Positions 32,591 through 44,876 of a stretch of DNA of 64,000 nt are shown here, piece by piece. This DNA is from G965227875 sp965227875 (GTDB lineage: Bacteria > Pseudomonadota > Alphaproteobacteria > Rhizobiales > JAJFHC01): positions 4,278,001-4,342,000 of the forward strand of contig OZ245783.1 of the NCBI GenBank assembly GCA_965227875.1, written 5' to 3'. How positions within the stretch are numbered: position 1 is the stretch's first letter; every line of letters starts with the position of its first letter. Both the position numbers and the translations under genes were made by a program. The notes beneath the pieces are model-generated. The model was not told the DNA's origin. It saw only the letters and a program-made list of their open reading frames with translations, and searched no databases.

Positions 32591-33996
32591 GTGTTCGCCG
32601 ACTTGCCGCCAAACAGCCGGAAAGTTTCGAGTTCACGCCCGAGAACAAGGCGTGGGCCGAAACCCAGATCGCCAAATATCCCGCGGGCCGACAGGCGAGC
32701 GCCGTGATTCCTCTGCTCTGGCAGGCCCAGAAGCAGAATGGCGGATGGGTGTCCGAGCCGGCGATCCGCCATGTCGGCGAGATGCTGGACATGGCCTATA
32801 TCCGCGTGCTCGAGGTGGCGACCTTCTACACCATGTTCAACCTCGAGCCGGTCGGGCAGAACCTTGTCCAGCTATGCGGCACCACGCCGTGCTGGCTGCG
32901 CGGGGCGGACGACCTCAAGGACGTGTGCCGCAAGGTGATCGGTCCGGAGAAGACCGTGTCCGCCGACGGTGCGTTGAGCTGGATGGAAGTCGAGTGCCTT
33001 GGCGCCTGTGTCAACGCTCCGATGGTGCAGATCGACGACGATTTCTACGAGGATCTCGACGCCGAGAAGTTCACCGACATCCTCAACCGGCTGCGCAGCG
33101 GCGAAGACGTGACGCCGGGCCCGCAGACGGGCCGTCAGACCTCGGCGCCCGAGGGGGGGCGACAGGTCCTCACCGGAGAACCGCCTTATCACGACATGCC
33201 CTACCGTGCGTCCGGCGATGACGCGGAAGAGGCCAGCGGTGATGTGCCCGAACCCGAGGCGAATTACCTTCCCGAACGCGCCACGCCCGACATCGAGGAC
33301 AAGGCAAAGCTGGAAGCCGACGGCCTCGACGAGAAGATCGAGGAGGCCGACGGCAAGGCGGCGGCAAGTGATGATGACGCGCAGGAGCGTCCGCAAGCCG
33401 ACCTTTTCGCGTCCGGCGATGAAAATGTGGACGCGGATGCGCATGCCGAATCCGAAACCGACACCGGCATGGACGCCGCCGGCGAGGCCGAAGGCGAGAA
33501 GCCCGAGGGCCTCTCGGCGCCGCAGGGTGGACAGGCCGACGACCTCAAGCTCATCAGTGGCATTGGCCCCAAGCTGGAAGGCACGCTCAACGGCCTCGGC
33601 ATCTATCACTTCTCGCAGATCGCCGGATGGACCCGCGAGAACGTGGCCTGGGTCGACGAGCACCTGAGCTTCAAGGGCCGGATCGACCGCGAGGAGTGGA
33701 TTCCGCAGGCCCGTGGACTGGCGGGGACAGGTGGCGACGCGCCTCCGTCCCTCGACGGTCCCCGCGGCGGCGTGCCGGACGACCTCAGGAAGATCAGTGG
33801 CGTTGGCCCCAAGATCGAGGGCATACTGCATTCGCTCGGCATCTACCATTTCGACCAGATCGCCGCATGGACCGATGAGCAGGTCGGCTGGGTCGACGAA
33901 CGACTGAAGTTCAAGGGCCGTATCGGGCGCGAGGACTGGATCTCCCAGGCCCGCGAACTGGCCGCAGGCAGCGAGAAATCCGAGGGAGGCGAATAA
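32587..33996 (+). CDS. nuoE: NADH-quinone oxidoreductase subunit E with doubled C-terminal extension
   Basis: This is a 469-residue protein. Residues of about 1-185 are the usual 24-kDa thioredoxin-like subunit with the [2Fe-2S] ligands in CGTTPCWLRG and VECLGACVNAP. An acidic linker (about 190-315) leads to two copies of a helix-hairpin-helix module, near residues 318-379 and 398-459, each with ISG(I/V)GPK, LGIYHF and a WVDE segment. Alphaproteobacterial NuoE often has one such module; two in tandem is unusual. It overlaps nuoF by one base. Confidence 0.95.
   Translation: MSVRRLAAKQPESFEFTPENKAWAETQIAKYPAGRQASAVIPLLWQAQKQNGGWVSEPAIRHVGEMLDMAYIRVLEVATFYTMFNLEPVGQNLVQLCGTTPCWLRGADDLKDVCRKVIGPEKTVSADGALSWMEVECLGACVNAPMVQIDDDFYEDLDAEKFTDILNRLRSGEDVTPGPQTGRQTSAPEGGRQVLTGEPPYHDMPYRASGDDAEEASGDVPEPEANYLPERATPDIEDKAKLEADGLDEKIEEADGKAAASDDDAQERPQADLFASGDENVDADAHAESETDTGMDAAGEAEGEKPEGLSAPQGGQADDLKLISGIGPKLEGTLNGLGIYHFSQIAGWTRENVAWVDEHLSFKGRIDREEWIPQARGLAGTGGDAPPSLDGPRGGVPDDLRKISGVGPKIEGILHSLGIYHFDQIAAWTDEQVGWVDERLKFKGRIGREDWISQARELAAGSEKSEGGE
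33537..33964 (+). repeat. In-frame tandem duplication in nuoE
   Basis: Two modules of about 187 bp (33537-33723 and 33777-33963), 240 bp apart, are clearly similar at DNA level and encode the two helix-hairpin-helix modules. This points to a fairly recent internal duplication. Confidence 0.75.
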
Positions 33997-35303
33997 TGCT
34001 GGCCGACAAGGACCGGATTTTCACCAATCTCTACGGCCACCACGACTGGCGGCTGGCGGGTGCCCGCAAGCGCGGCGCATGGGACGGCACGAAAGCCCTG
34101 ATGGCCAAGGGCCAGGACTGGATTGTCAACGAAATCAAGGAGTCGGGCCTGCGCGGTCGCGGCGGGGCCGGTTTTCCGACCGGCCTGAAATGGTCGTTCA
34201 TGCCCAAGGAAGTGGGGGACCGTCCCCACTATCTCGTGGTCAACGCCGACGAATCCGAGCCCGGCACCTGCAAGGACCGGGACATCATGCGCCACGATCC
34301 GCATCTGCTGATCGAGGGGTGTCTGATCGCGTCCTACGCCATGCGCGCCCATGTCTGCTACATCTACGTGCGCGGAGAATTCATCCGCGAGCGCGAGCAG
34401 CTTCAGGCCGCGGTGGACGAGGCCTACGAGGCCGGCCTCATCGGCAAGAATGCCTGCGGCTCCGGATGGGACTTCGATCTCTACGTCCATCACGGCGCCG
34501 GCGCCTATATCTGCGGTGAAGAGACCGCGCTGCTCGAAAGTCTTGAAGGCAAGAAGGGCCAGCCGCGGCTGAAACCGCCGTTTCCGGCGAATGTCGGCCT
34601 GTACGGCGCACCGACCACGGTCAACAACGTGGAAAGCATCGCGGTGGCACCGACCATCCTGCGCCGTGGCGCCGGCTGGTTCGAGGGCCTCGGACGTCCC
34701 AACAACACCGGCACGAAGCTGTTCTGCATTTCCGGGCACGTGAACACGCCGTGCAACGTCGAAGAGGAAATGGGCGTTCCCTTCCGCGAACTGATCGAGA
34801 AACACGCAGGAGGCGTGCGGGGCGGCTGGGACAACCTGCTTGCCGTCATTCCAGGCGGTTCGTCGGTGCCCTGTCTGCCGGCCGACGTCTGTCAGGACCT
34901 GCCGATGGACTTCGACACGCTGCGGGACCTCAAGTCCGGCCTCGGAACCGCGGCGGTGATCGTGATGGACAAGTCGACCGACATCATCCGCGCCATCGCC
35001 AGGCTGTCCTATTTCTACAAGCACGAGTCCTGCGGCCAGTGCACGCCCTGCCGCGAAGGCACGGGCTGGATGTGGCGCGTTGTGGACCGCATGGCCCGCG
35101 GCCAGGCGGAAAAGCGGGAGATCGATATCCTGCTCGACGTAACCAAACAGGTGGAGGGCCACACGATCTGCGCCCTCGGCGATGCCGCGGCTTGGCCCGT
35201 ACAGGGGCTGATCCGGCACTTCCGGCACGTCATCGAGGAGCGCATCGACGCCTATTCCGCAAACCCGACCCCGGCCGAGCCCGCGCCGGTCGCAGCGGAG
35301 TAG
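33996..35303 (+). CDS. nuoF: NADH-quinone oxidoreductase subunit F
   Basis: This 435-residue subunit binds FMN and NADH and holds cluster N3. The nucleotide/flavin segment GLRGRGGAGFPTGLKW and later GAGAYICGEETALLES are present. The 4Fe-4S motif is ESCGQCTPCREG with a further Cys in HTICALGDAAAW. The gene starts within the stop codon of nuoE. Confidence 0.98.
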   Translation: MLADKDRIFTNLYGHHDWRLAGARKRGAWDGTKALMAKGQDWIVNEIKESGLRGRGGAGFPTGLKWSFMPKEVGDRPHYLVVNADESEPGTCKDRDIMRHDPHLLIEGCLIASYAMRAHVCYIYVRGEFIREREQLQAAVDEAYEAGLIGKNACGSGWDFDLYVHHGAGAYICGEETALLESLEGKKGQPRLKPPFPANVGLYGAPTTVNNVESIAVAPTILRRGAGWFEGLGRPNNTGTKLFCISGHVNTPCNVEEEMGVPFRELIEKHAGGVRGGWDNLLAVIPGGSSVPCLPADVCQDLPMDFDTLRDLKSGLGTAAVIVMDKSTDIIRAIARLSYFYKHESCGQCTPCREGTGWMWRVVDRMARGQAEKREIDILLDVTKQVEGHTICALGDAAAWPVQGLIRHFRHVIEERIDAYSANPTPAEPAPVAAE

Positions 35304-35308
35304 CCGGT

Positions 35309-37390
35309 ATGGTCAAGCTGACGGTAGACGGCGTCGAGATCGAAGTCGAAGACGGCATGAGCGTGCTGCAGGCCTGCGAGGCGGCCGGTGCTGAAATCCC
35401 GCGCTTCTGCTACCACGAACGGCTTTCGATCGCCGGCAACTGCCGTATGTGCCTGGTGGAGATGGAACGTTCGCCGAAGCCGATCGCCAGCTGTGCGATG
35501 CCGGCGGGCGAGGGCATGGTCATCCGCACGAACACGCCGACCGTCAAGAAGGCGCGCGAAGGCGTGATGGAGTTCCTGCTCATCAACCACCCGCTCGATT
35601 GCCCGATCTGCGACCAGGGCGGCGAATGCGACCTCCAGGACCAGGCGATGGCCTTCGGCGTCGATGCCACGCGCTACGAGGAGAACAAGCGCGCGGTCGA
35701 GGACAAGTATCTCGGTCCACTGGTCAAGACGATCATGACCCGCTGCATCCATTGCACGCGTTGCGTACGTTTCGTCACCGAGGTGGCGGGTGTCGAGGAA
35801 CTGGGCGCAATCGGCCGCGGCGAGGACATGGAGATCACGACCTATCTCGAACAGGCGATGACCTCGGAAATGTCCGGAAACGTCATCGACCTCTGCCCGG
35901 TGGGCGCGCTGACCTCCAAGCCCTATGCCTTTTCCGCGAGACCCTGGGAACTCAAGAAGACCGAGTCCGTCGACGTCATGGACGCCGTCGGCTCGAACAT
36001 CCGCGTCGACACGCGCGGGCGCGAAGTCATGCGCATCATGCCGCGCCTCCACGACGACGTGAACGAGGAATGGATCTCCGACAAGAGCCGTTTCATCTGG
36101 GACGGTCTGCGGACCCAGCGTCTCGACCGCCCGTACATCCGTGACAACGGCAAGCTGCGCCCGGCCGAATGGTCGGAGGCCTTCGCGGCGATCGCGGCGA
36201 AGGTGAAGGCGAGTTCGCCGGACCGGATCGCGGCCATTGCCGGTGACCAGTGTGCGGCCGAGGAGATGTTCGCCCTGCGTGACCTGATGGACGCCATGGG
36301 CGCGGCGAGCATCGACTGCCGCCAGGACGGATCCCGCCTCGGCGAAACCGGCGGCAGAGCGGGATATCTGTTCAATTCCACGATTTCAGGCGTCGACCAG
36401 GCCGATGCGATCCTGCTGGTCGGCTCCAACCCGCGCCACGAGGCGGCTGTCCTGAATGCCCGTATCCGCCGGCACTGGCGCGCGACCGGGCTGCCGGTGG
36501 GCGTCGTCGGCGCGAAGTCCGAACTGAACTACGACCATACCTATCTCGGCGCCGGGCCCGACACGCTCAAGGAGCTTGTTGCAGGCCGCAACGAATTCGC
36601 GGAAACGCTGAAAAATGCCGAACGTCCGATGATCATCATCGGCATGGGGGCGCTGGCGCGTTCCGACGGCAACGCGGTTCTCGCGCTCGCGGCACAGCTC
36701 GCGAAGGATGTCGGAGCTCTCGGTGGCGACGACTGGTGCGGTTTCAACGTTCTGCACACGGCGGCCTCGCGGGTCGCCGGCCTCGACATGTGTTTCCTTC
36801 CGCGGGAAGGCGGACGCGACACCGCGGCTATCCTCGAAGGCGCCGGCAACGGGGAGGTCGACATCGTCTACCTGCTCGGGGCGGACGAGATCGAGGCGGA
36901 CAGGCTGGGCGATGCCTTCGTGGTCTACCAGGGCACTCACGGAGATCGTGGCGCACACCGCGCCGACGTGATCCTGCCCGGCGCGGCCTACACGGAAAAG
37001 AACGGCCTCTACGTCAATACGGAAGGGCGCCCCCAGATGACGCGCCGCGCGGCGTTCCCGCCCGGTGATGCACGGGAGGATTGGGCCATACTCAGGGCGC
37101 TGTCGGACGTCCTGGGGCACAGGCTGCCTTTCGACAGCGCGACCCAATTGCGGGCGAAGATGTTCGAGGAACTGCCGCATCTGGCGGCTCTGGACCAGGT
37201 CGCCGGCGCGGATCTCTCGGAACTCGCCGCCGCAGCGAACGCTTCGGCGGACACGCTGGCCGAACCCTTCGGTGTTGCCGTCGAGGACTTCTACCTGACC
37301 AACCCGGTCGCCCGGGCGTCGAAGATCATGGCCGAATGCAGCGCGCTCGCTGCGGGCACCGCACAGGCAGGGACAGGCACCGATGGCTGA
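35309..37390 (+). CDS. nuoG: NADH-quinone oxidoreductase subunit G
   Basis: This 693-residue protein starts at the ATG at 35309, five bases after nuoF. It begins with a [2Fe-2S] ferredoxin domain (RFCYHERLSIAGNCRMCLVE), then the HPLDCPICDQGGECDLQD and CIHCTRCVRF cluster motifs, and continues as a molybdopterin-oxidoreductase-like domain that has lost its cofactor role. It overlaps nuoH by eight bases. Confidence 0.97.
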   Translation: MVKLTVDGVEIEVEDGMSVLQACEAAGAEIPRFCYHERLSIAGNCRMCLVEMERSPKPIASCAMPAGEGMVIRTNTPTVKKAREGVMEFLLINHPLDCPICDQGGECDLQDQAMAFGVDATRYEENKRAVEDKYLGPLVKTIMTRCIHCTRCVRFVTEVAGVEELGAIGRGEDMEITTYLEQAMTSEMSGNVIDLCPVGALTSKPYAFSARPWELKKTESVDVMDAVGSNIRVDTRGREVMRIMPRLHDDVNEEWISDKSRFIWDGLRTQRLDRPYIRDNGKLRPAEWSEAFAAIAAKVKASSPDRIAAIAGDQCAAEEMFALRDLMDAMGAASIDCRQDGSRLGETGGRAGYLFNSTISGVDQADAILLVGSNPRHEAAVLNARIRRHWRATGLPVGVVGAKSELNYDHTYLGAGPDTLKELVAGRNEFAETLKNAERPMIIIGMGALARSDGNAVLALAAQLAKDVGALGGDDWCGFNVLHTAASRVAGLDMCFLPREGGRDTAAILEGAGNGEVDIVYLLGADEIEADRLGDAFVVYQGTHGDRGAHRADVILPGAAYTEKNGLYVNTEGRPQMTRRAAFPPGDAREDWAILRALSDVLGHRLPFDSATQLRAKMFEELPHLAALDQVAGADLSELAAAANASADTLAEPFGVAVEDFYLTNPVARASKIMAECSALAAGTAQAGTGTDG

Positions 37391-38405
37391 TTTCTGGTCC
37401 ACGTACCTCTTTCCGCTGCTCATCATCCTTGCGCAGAGCGTGGGGCTGCTGGTCTCGCTCCTGATCGTGATCGCCTACCTGCTCCTGGCCGACCGCAAGG
37501 TCTGGGCGGCGGTGCAGATGCGGCGCGGTCCCAACGTGGTCGGTCCGTGGGGGCTTCTGCAGTCCTTCGCCGACCTGCTCAAGTTCGTGCTCAAGGAAGT
37601 CGTCATTCCCGCGGGCGCAAACAAGGGCGTCTTCCTGCTGGCGCCTCTGGTCACCTGTATCCTCGCCCTGTCCGCATGGGCTGTCGTCCCGCTCGACGAG
37701 GGGTGGGTGATTGCCGACATAAACGTCGGGATTCTCTATATTTTCGCGATTTCATCGCTGGGCGTGTACGGCGTGATCATGGGCGGATGGGCGTCGAACT
37801 CGAAATATCCGTTCCTCGGCGCGCTCCGGTCGGCGGCCCAGATGGTGTCCTACGAGGTCTCCATCGGTTTTGTCATCATCACCGTCCTGCTGTGCGTCGG
37901 CTCGCTCAACCTGACCGACATCGTGAAGGCGCAGGATGGCGACTGGGGGCTGCTCAACTGGTACTTCCTGCCGCTGCTGCCGATGTTCGTGATCTTCTTC
38001 ATCTCGGCACTGGCGGAAACCAACCGGCCGCCCTTCGACCTCCCGGAAGCGGAGTCCGAACTGGTCGCCGGTTTCATGGTGGAGTATTCCTCCACGCCCT
38101 ACCTGCTCTTCATGCTCGGGGAATACGTGAGCATCGTGCTGATGTGCGCGATGACGACGATCCTGTTCCTCGGCGGTTGGCTTTCGCCTCTGCCGTTCGC
38201 ACCGTTTACCTGGGTGCCCGGGGTCGTCTGGTTCCTGATCAAGGTGTGCTTCGTGTTCTACATGTTCGCCATGGTCAAGGCCTTCGTGCCGCGCTACCGC
38301 TACGACCAGCTGATGCGACTGGGATGGAAGGTCTTCCTCCCGATTTCGCTGTTCTGGGTCGCGGCGACGGCCGGGTTTCTCGTCGCGTTCGATCTGGCCC
38401 CGTGA
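37383..38405 (+). CDS. nuoH: NADH-quinone oxidoreductase subunit H
   Basis: This 340-residue membrane subunit joins the quinone chamber to the proton pumps. RRGPNVVGPWGLLQSFADLL and ETNRPPFDLPEAESELVAGF are the family signatures. Confidence 0.98.
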   Translation: MADFWSTYLFPLLIILAQSVGLLVSLLIVIAYLLLADRKVWAAVQMRRGPNVVGPWGLLQSFADLLKFVLKEVVIPAGANKGVFLLAPLVTCILALSAWAVVPLDEGWVIADINVGILYIFAISSLGVYGVIMGGWASNSKYPFLGALRSAAQMVSYEVSIGFVIITVLLCVGSLNLTDIVKAQDGDWGLLNWYFLPLLPMFVIFFISALAETNRPPFDLPEAESELVAGFMVEYSSTPYLLFMLGEYVSIVLMCAMTTILFLGGWLSPLPFAPFTWVPGVVWFLIKVCFVFYMFAMVKAFVPRYRYDQLMRLGWKVFLPISLFWVAATAGFLVAFDLAP

Positions 38406-38425
38406 GGCGGAAAGGAGACTGACAA

Positions 38426-38917
38426 ATGGCACGACTCGATCAGGCCGCACGGTCACTTTTCCTGACGGAGTTCATCTCCGCGCTGTTCCTGTCCATGCGC
38501 TACTTCTTCGCGCCGAAGGCGACCGTGAACTACCCCTTCGAGAAGGGACCGCTGTCGCCGCGTTTCCGCGGAGAGCATGCTCTTCGGCGCTATCCGAACG
38601 GCGAGGAACGCTGCATCGCGTGCAAGCTGTGCGAGGCCATCTGCCCCGCCCAGGCGATCACGATCGAAGCCGGTCCGCGCCGGAACGATGGCACCCGCCG
38701 CACGACCCGCTACGACATCGACATGGTGAAGTGCATCTATTGCGGCTTCTGCCAGGAGGCGTGCCCGGTGGACGCGATCGTGGAAGGACCGAACTTCGAG
38801 TTCGCCACGGAAACCCGTGAGGAGCTCATGTACGACAAGGAGCGGCTGCTTTCGAACGGCGACCGGTGGGAGCGCGAAATCGCGAAGAACATCTCGCTGG
38901 ACGCGCCGTACCGCTGA
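38426..38917 (+). CDS. nuoI: NADH-quinone oxidoreductase subunit I
   Basis: This 163-residue ferredoxin-like subunit has two 4Fe-4S motifs, CIACKLCEAICPAQAI and CIYCGFCQEACPVDAI, which form clusters N6a and N6b. GGAAAGGAG precedes the ATG. Confidence 0.98.
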   Translation: MARLDQAARSLFLTEFISALFLSMRYFFAPKATVNYPFEKGPLSPRFRGEHALRRYPNGEERCIACKLCEAICPAQAITIEAGPRRNDGTRRTTRYDIDMVKCIYCGFCQEACPVDAIVEGPNFEFATETREELMYDKERLLSNGDRWEREIAKNISLDAPYR

Positions 38918-38978
38918 TGAGGCCGATCATGAGAAGCGACAGACGAACCACACACGCCGGCAGGCAGGCCAAAAGAAC

Positions 38979-39593
38979 ATGATCATTTCCGGAGCCTTTT
39001 TCTATCTGTTCGCCGCCGTGAGCGTCGCGGCCGGATTCATGGTCATCGCGTCCCGCAACCCGGTCCATTCGGTCCTGTTCCTGATCCTGGCGTTCTTCAA
39101 TTCCGCCGGCCTCTTCGTCCTCATGGGCGCTGAGTTCGTCGCGATGATCCTCGTGATCGTCTATGTCGGCGCGGTGGCGGTGCTGTTCCTCTTCGTGGTC
39201 ATGATGCTGGACGTCGACTTCGCGGAGCTGCGCCAGGGCATGTTGCAGTATCTGCCGATCGGCGGGATCATCGGCCTGGTGCTCCTGGTCGAGCTCTTCC
39301 TCGTCATCGGCGGCTGGGTGATCTCGCCCGAGGTCGCCGGCAGCGGGGCGACACCAGCGCCTCAGCCTGGCGGGCTCACCAACACCGAGGCGATCGGCCA
39401 GGTGCTCTATACGAAATACGTCTATCTGTTCCAGGCGGCGGGGCTCGTGCTTCTCGTGGCGATGATCGGGGCGATCGTGCTCACCCTGCGTCACCGCGAG
39501 AACATCAAGCGGCAGGTCATTGCAGACCAGGTCGCGCGCACGCCTGAAACGGCGATCGAAATCAGGAAGGTCAAGCCCGGACAGGGCCTCTAG
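38979..39593 (+). CDS. nuoJ: NADH-quinone oxidoreductase subunit J
   Basis: This 204-residue, five-helix membrane subunit contains the NPVHSVLFLILAFFNSAGLF segment and the glycine-rich IVYVGAVAVLFLFVVMML helix that transmits the coupling movement. The start is the ATG at 38979; the ribosome-binding site is weak. Confidence 0.96.
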   Translation: MIISGAFFYLFAAVSVAAGFMVIASRNPVHSVLFLILAFFNSAGLFVLMGAEFVAMILVIVYVGAVAVLFLFVVMMLDVDFAELRQGMLQYLPIGGIIGLVLLVELFLVIGGWVISPEVAGSGATPAPQPGGLTNTEAIGQVLYTKYVYLFQAAGLVLLVAMIGAIVLTLRHRENIKRQVIADQVARTPETAIEIRKVKPGQGL

Positions 39594-39642
39594 GAGGGGA
39601 TTTGCCGTCCGGTCGGCGGACCGGCGAGGGGATCCAACGAAT

Positions 39643-39951
39643 ATGGAAATCGGACTGTCACATTACCTGTCTGTCGCGGCGATCCTGTTCACGCTCGGCA
39701 TTTTCGGCATCTTCCTGAACCGGAAGAACGTCATCATCATCCTGATGTCGATCGAGCTCATGCTGCTGGCGGTGAACATCAACCTCGTCGCGTTCTCGAC
39801 GTTCCTTGGCGACCTGACCGGCCAGGTGTTCGCCCTGCTCGTGCTGACGGTCGCGGCGGGCGAGGCGGCCATCGGCTTGGCGATCCTCGTCGTCTATTTC
39901 CGCAATCGCGGCAGCATCGCTGTCGAAGACATCAACCTGATGAAGGGGTAG
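39643..39951 (+). CDS. nuoK: NADH-quinone oxidoreductase subunit K
   Basis: This 102-residue, three-helix subunit has the conserved membrane glutamates in MSIELMLLAVNIN and AAGEAAIGLAILV, and ends in IAVEDINLMKG. The start is the ATG at 39643. Confidence 0.97.
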   Translation: MEIGLSHYLSVAAILFTLGIFGIFLNRKNVIIILMSIELMLLAVNINLVAFSTFLGDLTGQVFALLVLTVAAGEAAIGLAILVVYFRNRGSIAVEDINLMKG

Positions 39952-39957
39952 GGGGGC

Positions 39958-41888
<1,931 letters not shown>

Positions 41889-41889
<1 letters not shown>

Positions 41890-43409
41890 TGAGCAACTGG
41901 CCTTATCTGCTTTCGCTTGTCACGTTCCTGCCGCTCGTCGGCGCGCTCTTCATTTTCGCGATTCCGGGGCGGGACGAGATCTCGGACCGCAACGCCCGCG
42001 GCGTGGCCCTGTGGACCACCATCGGTACGTTCATCGTGTCGCTGTTCGTCTGGATCGGCTTCGATTCCGAACAGAGCGGCTTCCAGTTCGTCGAGAAGAG
42101 CGAGTGGCTCGGCGGGACGGTGACCTATCACATGGGCGTCGACGGCATCTCGATGCTGTTCGTGATCCTCACCACCTTCCTGATGCCCGGCTGCATCCTG
42201 GCGAGCTGGTATTCCGTCAAGACCCGGGTCAAGGAATACATGATCGCGTTCCTGGTGCTGGAAACGCTGATGATCGGCGTCTTCTGCGCGCTCGACCTGG
42301 TGCTGTTCTACATCTTCTTCGAAGGCGGCCTCATTCCGATGTTCCTGATCATCGGCGTCTGGGGCGGCGCGCGACGGGTCTATGCGAGCTTCAAGTTCTT
42401 CCTCTACACGCTCGCCGGATCCGTGCTGATGCTCCTCGCTATCATGGCGATGTACATCCAGGCCGGGACCACCGACATCCCGACCCTGCTGGCCTATGAT
42501 TTCCCCGTCGGCATGCAGACCTGGCTGTGGCTGGCCTTCTTCGCGTCCTTCGCCGTGAAGATGCCCATGTGGCCGGTGCACACGTGGCTGCCGGACGCCC
42601 ACGTCGAGGCGCCGACGGCTGGGTCCGTGGTGCTGGCGGCGATCCTGCTGAAGATGGGCGGGTACGGGTTCCTGCGGTTCTCGCTGCCGATGTTCCCGGT
42701 TGCGAGCCTCGATTTCGCGCCGCTCGTCTACGTCATGAGCGTCGTGGCGATCGTCTATACCTCGCTCGTCGCGCTCATGCAGGAAGACATCAAGAAACTC
42801 ATTGCCTATTCGTCCGTGGCCCACATGGGGTTCGTGACCATGGGCATCTTCACCGCCACCCAGCAGGGCATCCAGGGCGGCATCTTCCAGATGCTCTCCC
42901 ACGGCATCGTCTCGGGCGCGCTCTTCCTGTGCGTGGGCGTCGTCTACGACCGCATGCACACGCGCGAGATCGCCGCCTATGGCGGGCTCGTCAACCGCAT
43001 GCCCATCTACGCCTTCACCTTCATGGTGTTCACCATGGCCAATGTCGGCCTGCCGGGCACCAGCGGCTTCGTCGGCGAGTTCCTGACGCTCGTCGGCGCG
43101 TTCCAGGCCAATACGTGGGTGGCCTTCTTCGCCACCACCGGCGTCATCCTTAGTGCCGGCTACGCGCTCTGGCTCTATCGCAAGGTGGTGTTCGGCAAGC
43201 TTGAGAAGGAAAGTCTCAAGTCCATCACGGACATGGATACGCGCGAAATCGCGATCCTGGCGCCGCTGATCATTCTGACCATTCTCTTCGGTGTCTATCC
43301 GGCACCGATCATGGACGTGACGGCGGCCGCCGTCGACGGCCTAATTGCAGACTACAATGCCTCGCTTGCCGCCTCGCTCGAGGCGGCACGGCTTGCGGCA
43401 CTGCGATGA
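41889..43409 (+). CDS. nuoM: NADH-quinone oxidoreductase subunit M
   Basis: This 506-residue antiporter-like subunit contains FYIFFEGGLIPMFLIIGVWG with the pump Glu and TWLPDAHVEAPTAGSVVLAA. The start is the ATG overlapping the nuoL stop. Confidence 0.98.
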
Positions 43410-43430
43410 GCCCGGGGGACCCGACCTGAT

Positions 43431-44873
43431 ATGCAGACGCCATTCAACGTTTCGGATCTTGTCATAGTCCTGCCCGAGCTGATCCTGGCGGTCGGCGCGA
43501 TGGCGTGGCTCATGCTGGGCGCGTTCCGCGGAGAAAACGCCGTAGGCGCGGTCACCGGCCTGAGCATCGCGACGCTCGTCGCAGCCCTGGGCGCGGTGCT
43601 GTTCCTGACGCCCTCGCAGGCTTCCGCTTTCGCCGGTGGCTTCATCGTCGACCCGTTCTCCCACTTCATGAAGGTGCTGACGCTCGGCGCCTCGGCCCTG
43701 GCGATCGTCATGTCGCGCCAGTTCGTCAAGGCGGGGCGTTTCGACCACTTCGAGTATCCGATCCTCATCCTGCTTGCCACCCTGGGCATGCTGATGATGA
43801 TTTCCGCCAACGATCTCATCGCGCTCTACATGGGGCTGGAACTGCAGTCCCTGTCGCTCTACGTCATCGCCTCGATCAACCGGGACTCGGTCCGCTCCAC
43901 GGAAGCCGGACTGAAGTACTTTGTCCTCGGCGCCCTGTCGTCGGGCATGCTGCTCTATGGCTGTTCGCTGGTCTACGGGTTCACGGGGCACACCGCCTTT
44001 CCGCAGATCACGGCGGTCCTGGCCGGCGACAGTGCCGGGCTCGGCCTGACGTTCGGCCTTGTCTTCATCATGGCCGGCCTGGCGTTCAAGGTATCGGCCG
44101 TGCCGTTCCACATGTGGACGCCCGACGTCTACGAGGGAGCCCCGACGCCGGTGACGGCCTTCTTCGCCGCGGCACCCAAGATCGCGGCCATGGCGATGTT
44201 CATGCGCATCCTGGCTTCGGCATTTCCCGAGATCACGATCCAGTGGCAGCAGATCCTGGTCTTCGTCGCCATTGCCTCCATGGTGCTCGGGGCGTTCGCT
44301 GCCATCGGCCAGCGCAACATCAAGCGTCTCATGGCCTACAGCTCGATCGGACACATGGGCTTCGCGCTCGTGGGCCTCGCAGCCGGCACCAGCGAGGGTG
44401 TTTCCGGCGTCATCATCTACCTCGCCATCTATCTCTTCATGACGATCGGGACCTTTGCCGTCATCCTGTCGATGCGGCGCAAGGGCGTCTATGTCGAGGA
44501 GATCGACGATCTGGCAGGCCTTGCCAAGAACGACGCCTTGATGGCGTTCGTCCTCGCCATGCTCATGTTCTCGCTCGCCGGTATTCCGCCGCTGGCCGGA
44601 TTCTTCGCGAAGTTCTACGTCTTCCTTGCCGCGATCGATGCCGAGCTCTACACGCTCGCCGTCATCGGCGTCCTCGCCAGTGTTGTCGGTGCCTACTACT
44701 ACCTGCGGATCATCAAGATCATGTATTTCGACGAACCTGCCGACGAGTTCGATCCGGTGGCGCTCGAACTCAAGGTGATCGTCGGTGTCGCCGGCGCCTT
44801 CACGGTCCTGTTCTTCGTCTATCCCGGTCCGCTCGTTTCCGCAGCCGCCAACGCGGCCGCATCCCTGTTCTGA
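43431..44873 (+). CDS. nuoN: NADH-quinone oxidoreductase subunit N
   Basis: This 480-residue antiporter-like subunit has LIALYMGLELQSLSLYVIAS with the pump Glu and PFHMWTPDVYEGAPTPVTAF. It is the last complex I gene; birA follows after three bases. Confidence 0.98.
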   Translation: MQTPFNVSDLVIVLPELILAVGAMAWLMLGAFRGENAVGAVTGLSIATLVAALGAVLFLTPSQASAFAGGFIVDPFSHFMKVLTLGASALAIVMSRQFVKAGRFDHFEYPILILLATLGMLMMISANDLIALYMGLELQSLSLYVIASINRDSVRSTEAGLKYFVLGALSSGMLLYGCSLVYGFTGHTAFPQITAVLAGDSAGLGLTFGLVFIMAGLAFKVSAVPFHMWTPDVYEGAPTPVTAFFAAAPKIAAMAMFMRILASAFPEITIQWQQILVFVAIASMVLGAFAAIGQRNIKRLMAYSSIGHMGFALVGLAAGTSEGVSGVIIYLAIYLFMTIGTFAVILSMRRKGVYVEEIDDLAGLAKNDALMAFVLAMLMFSLAGIPPLAGFFAKFYVFLAAIDAELYTLAVIGVLASVVGAYYYLRIIKIMYFDEPADEFDPVALELKVIVGVAGAFTVLFFVYPGPLVSAAANAAASLF

Positions 44874-44876
44874 CCG

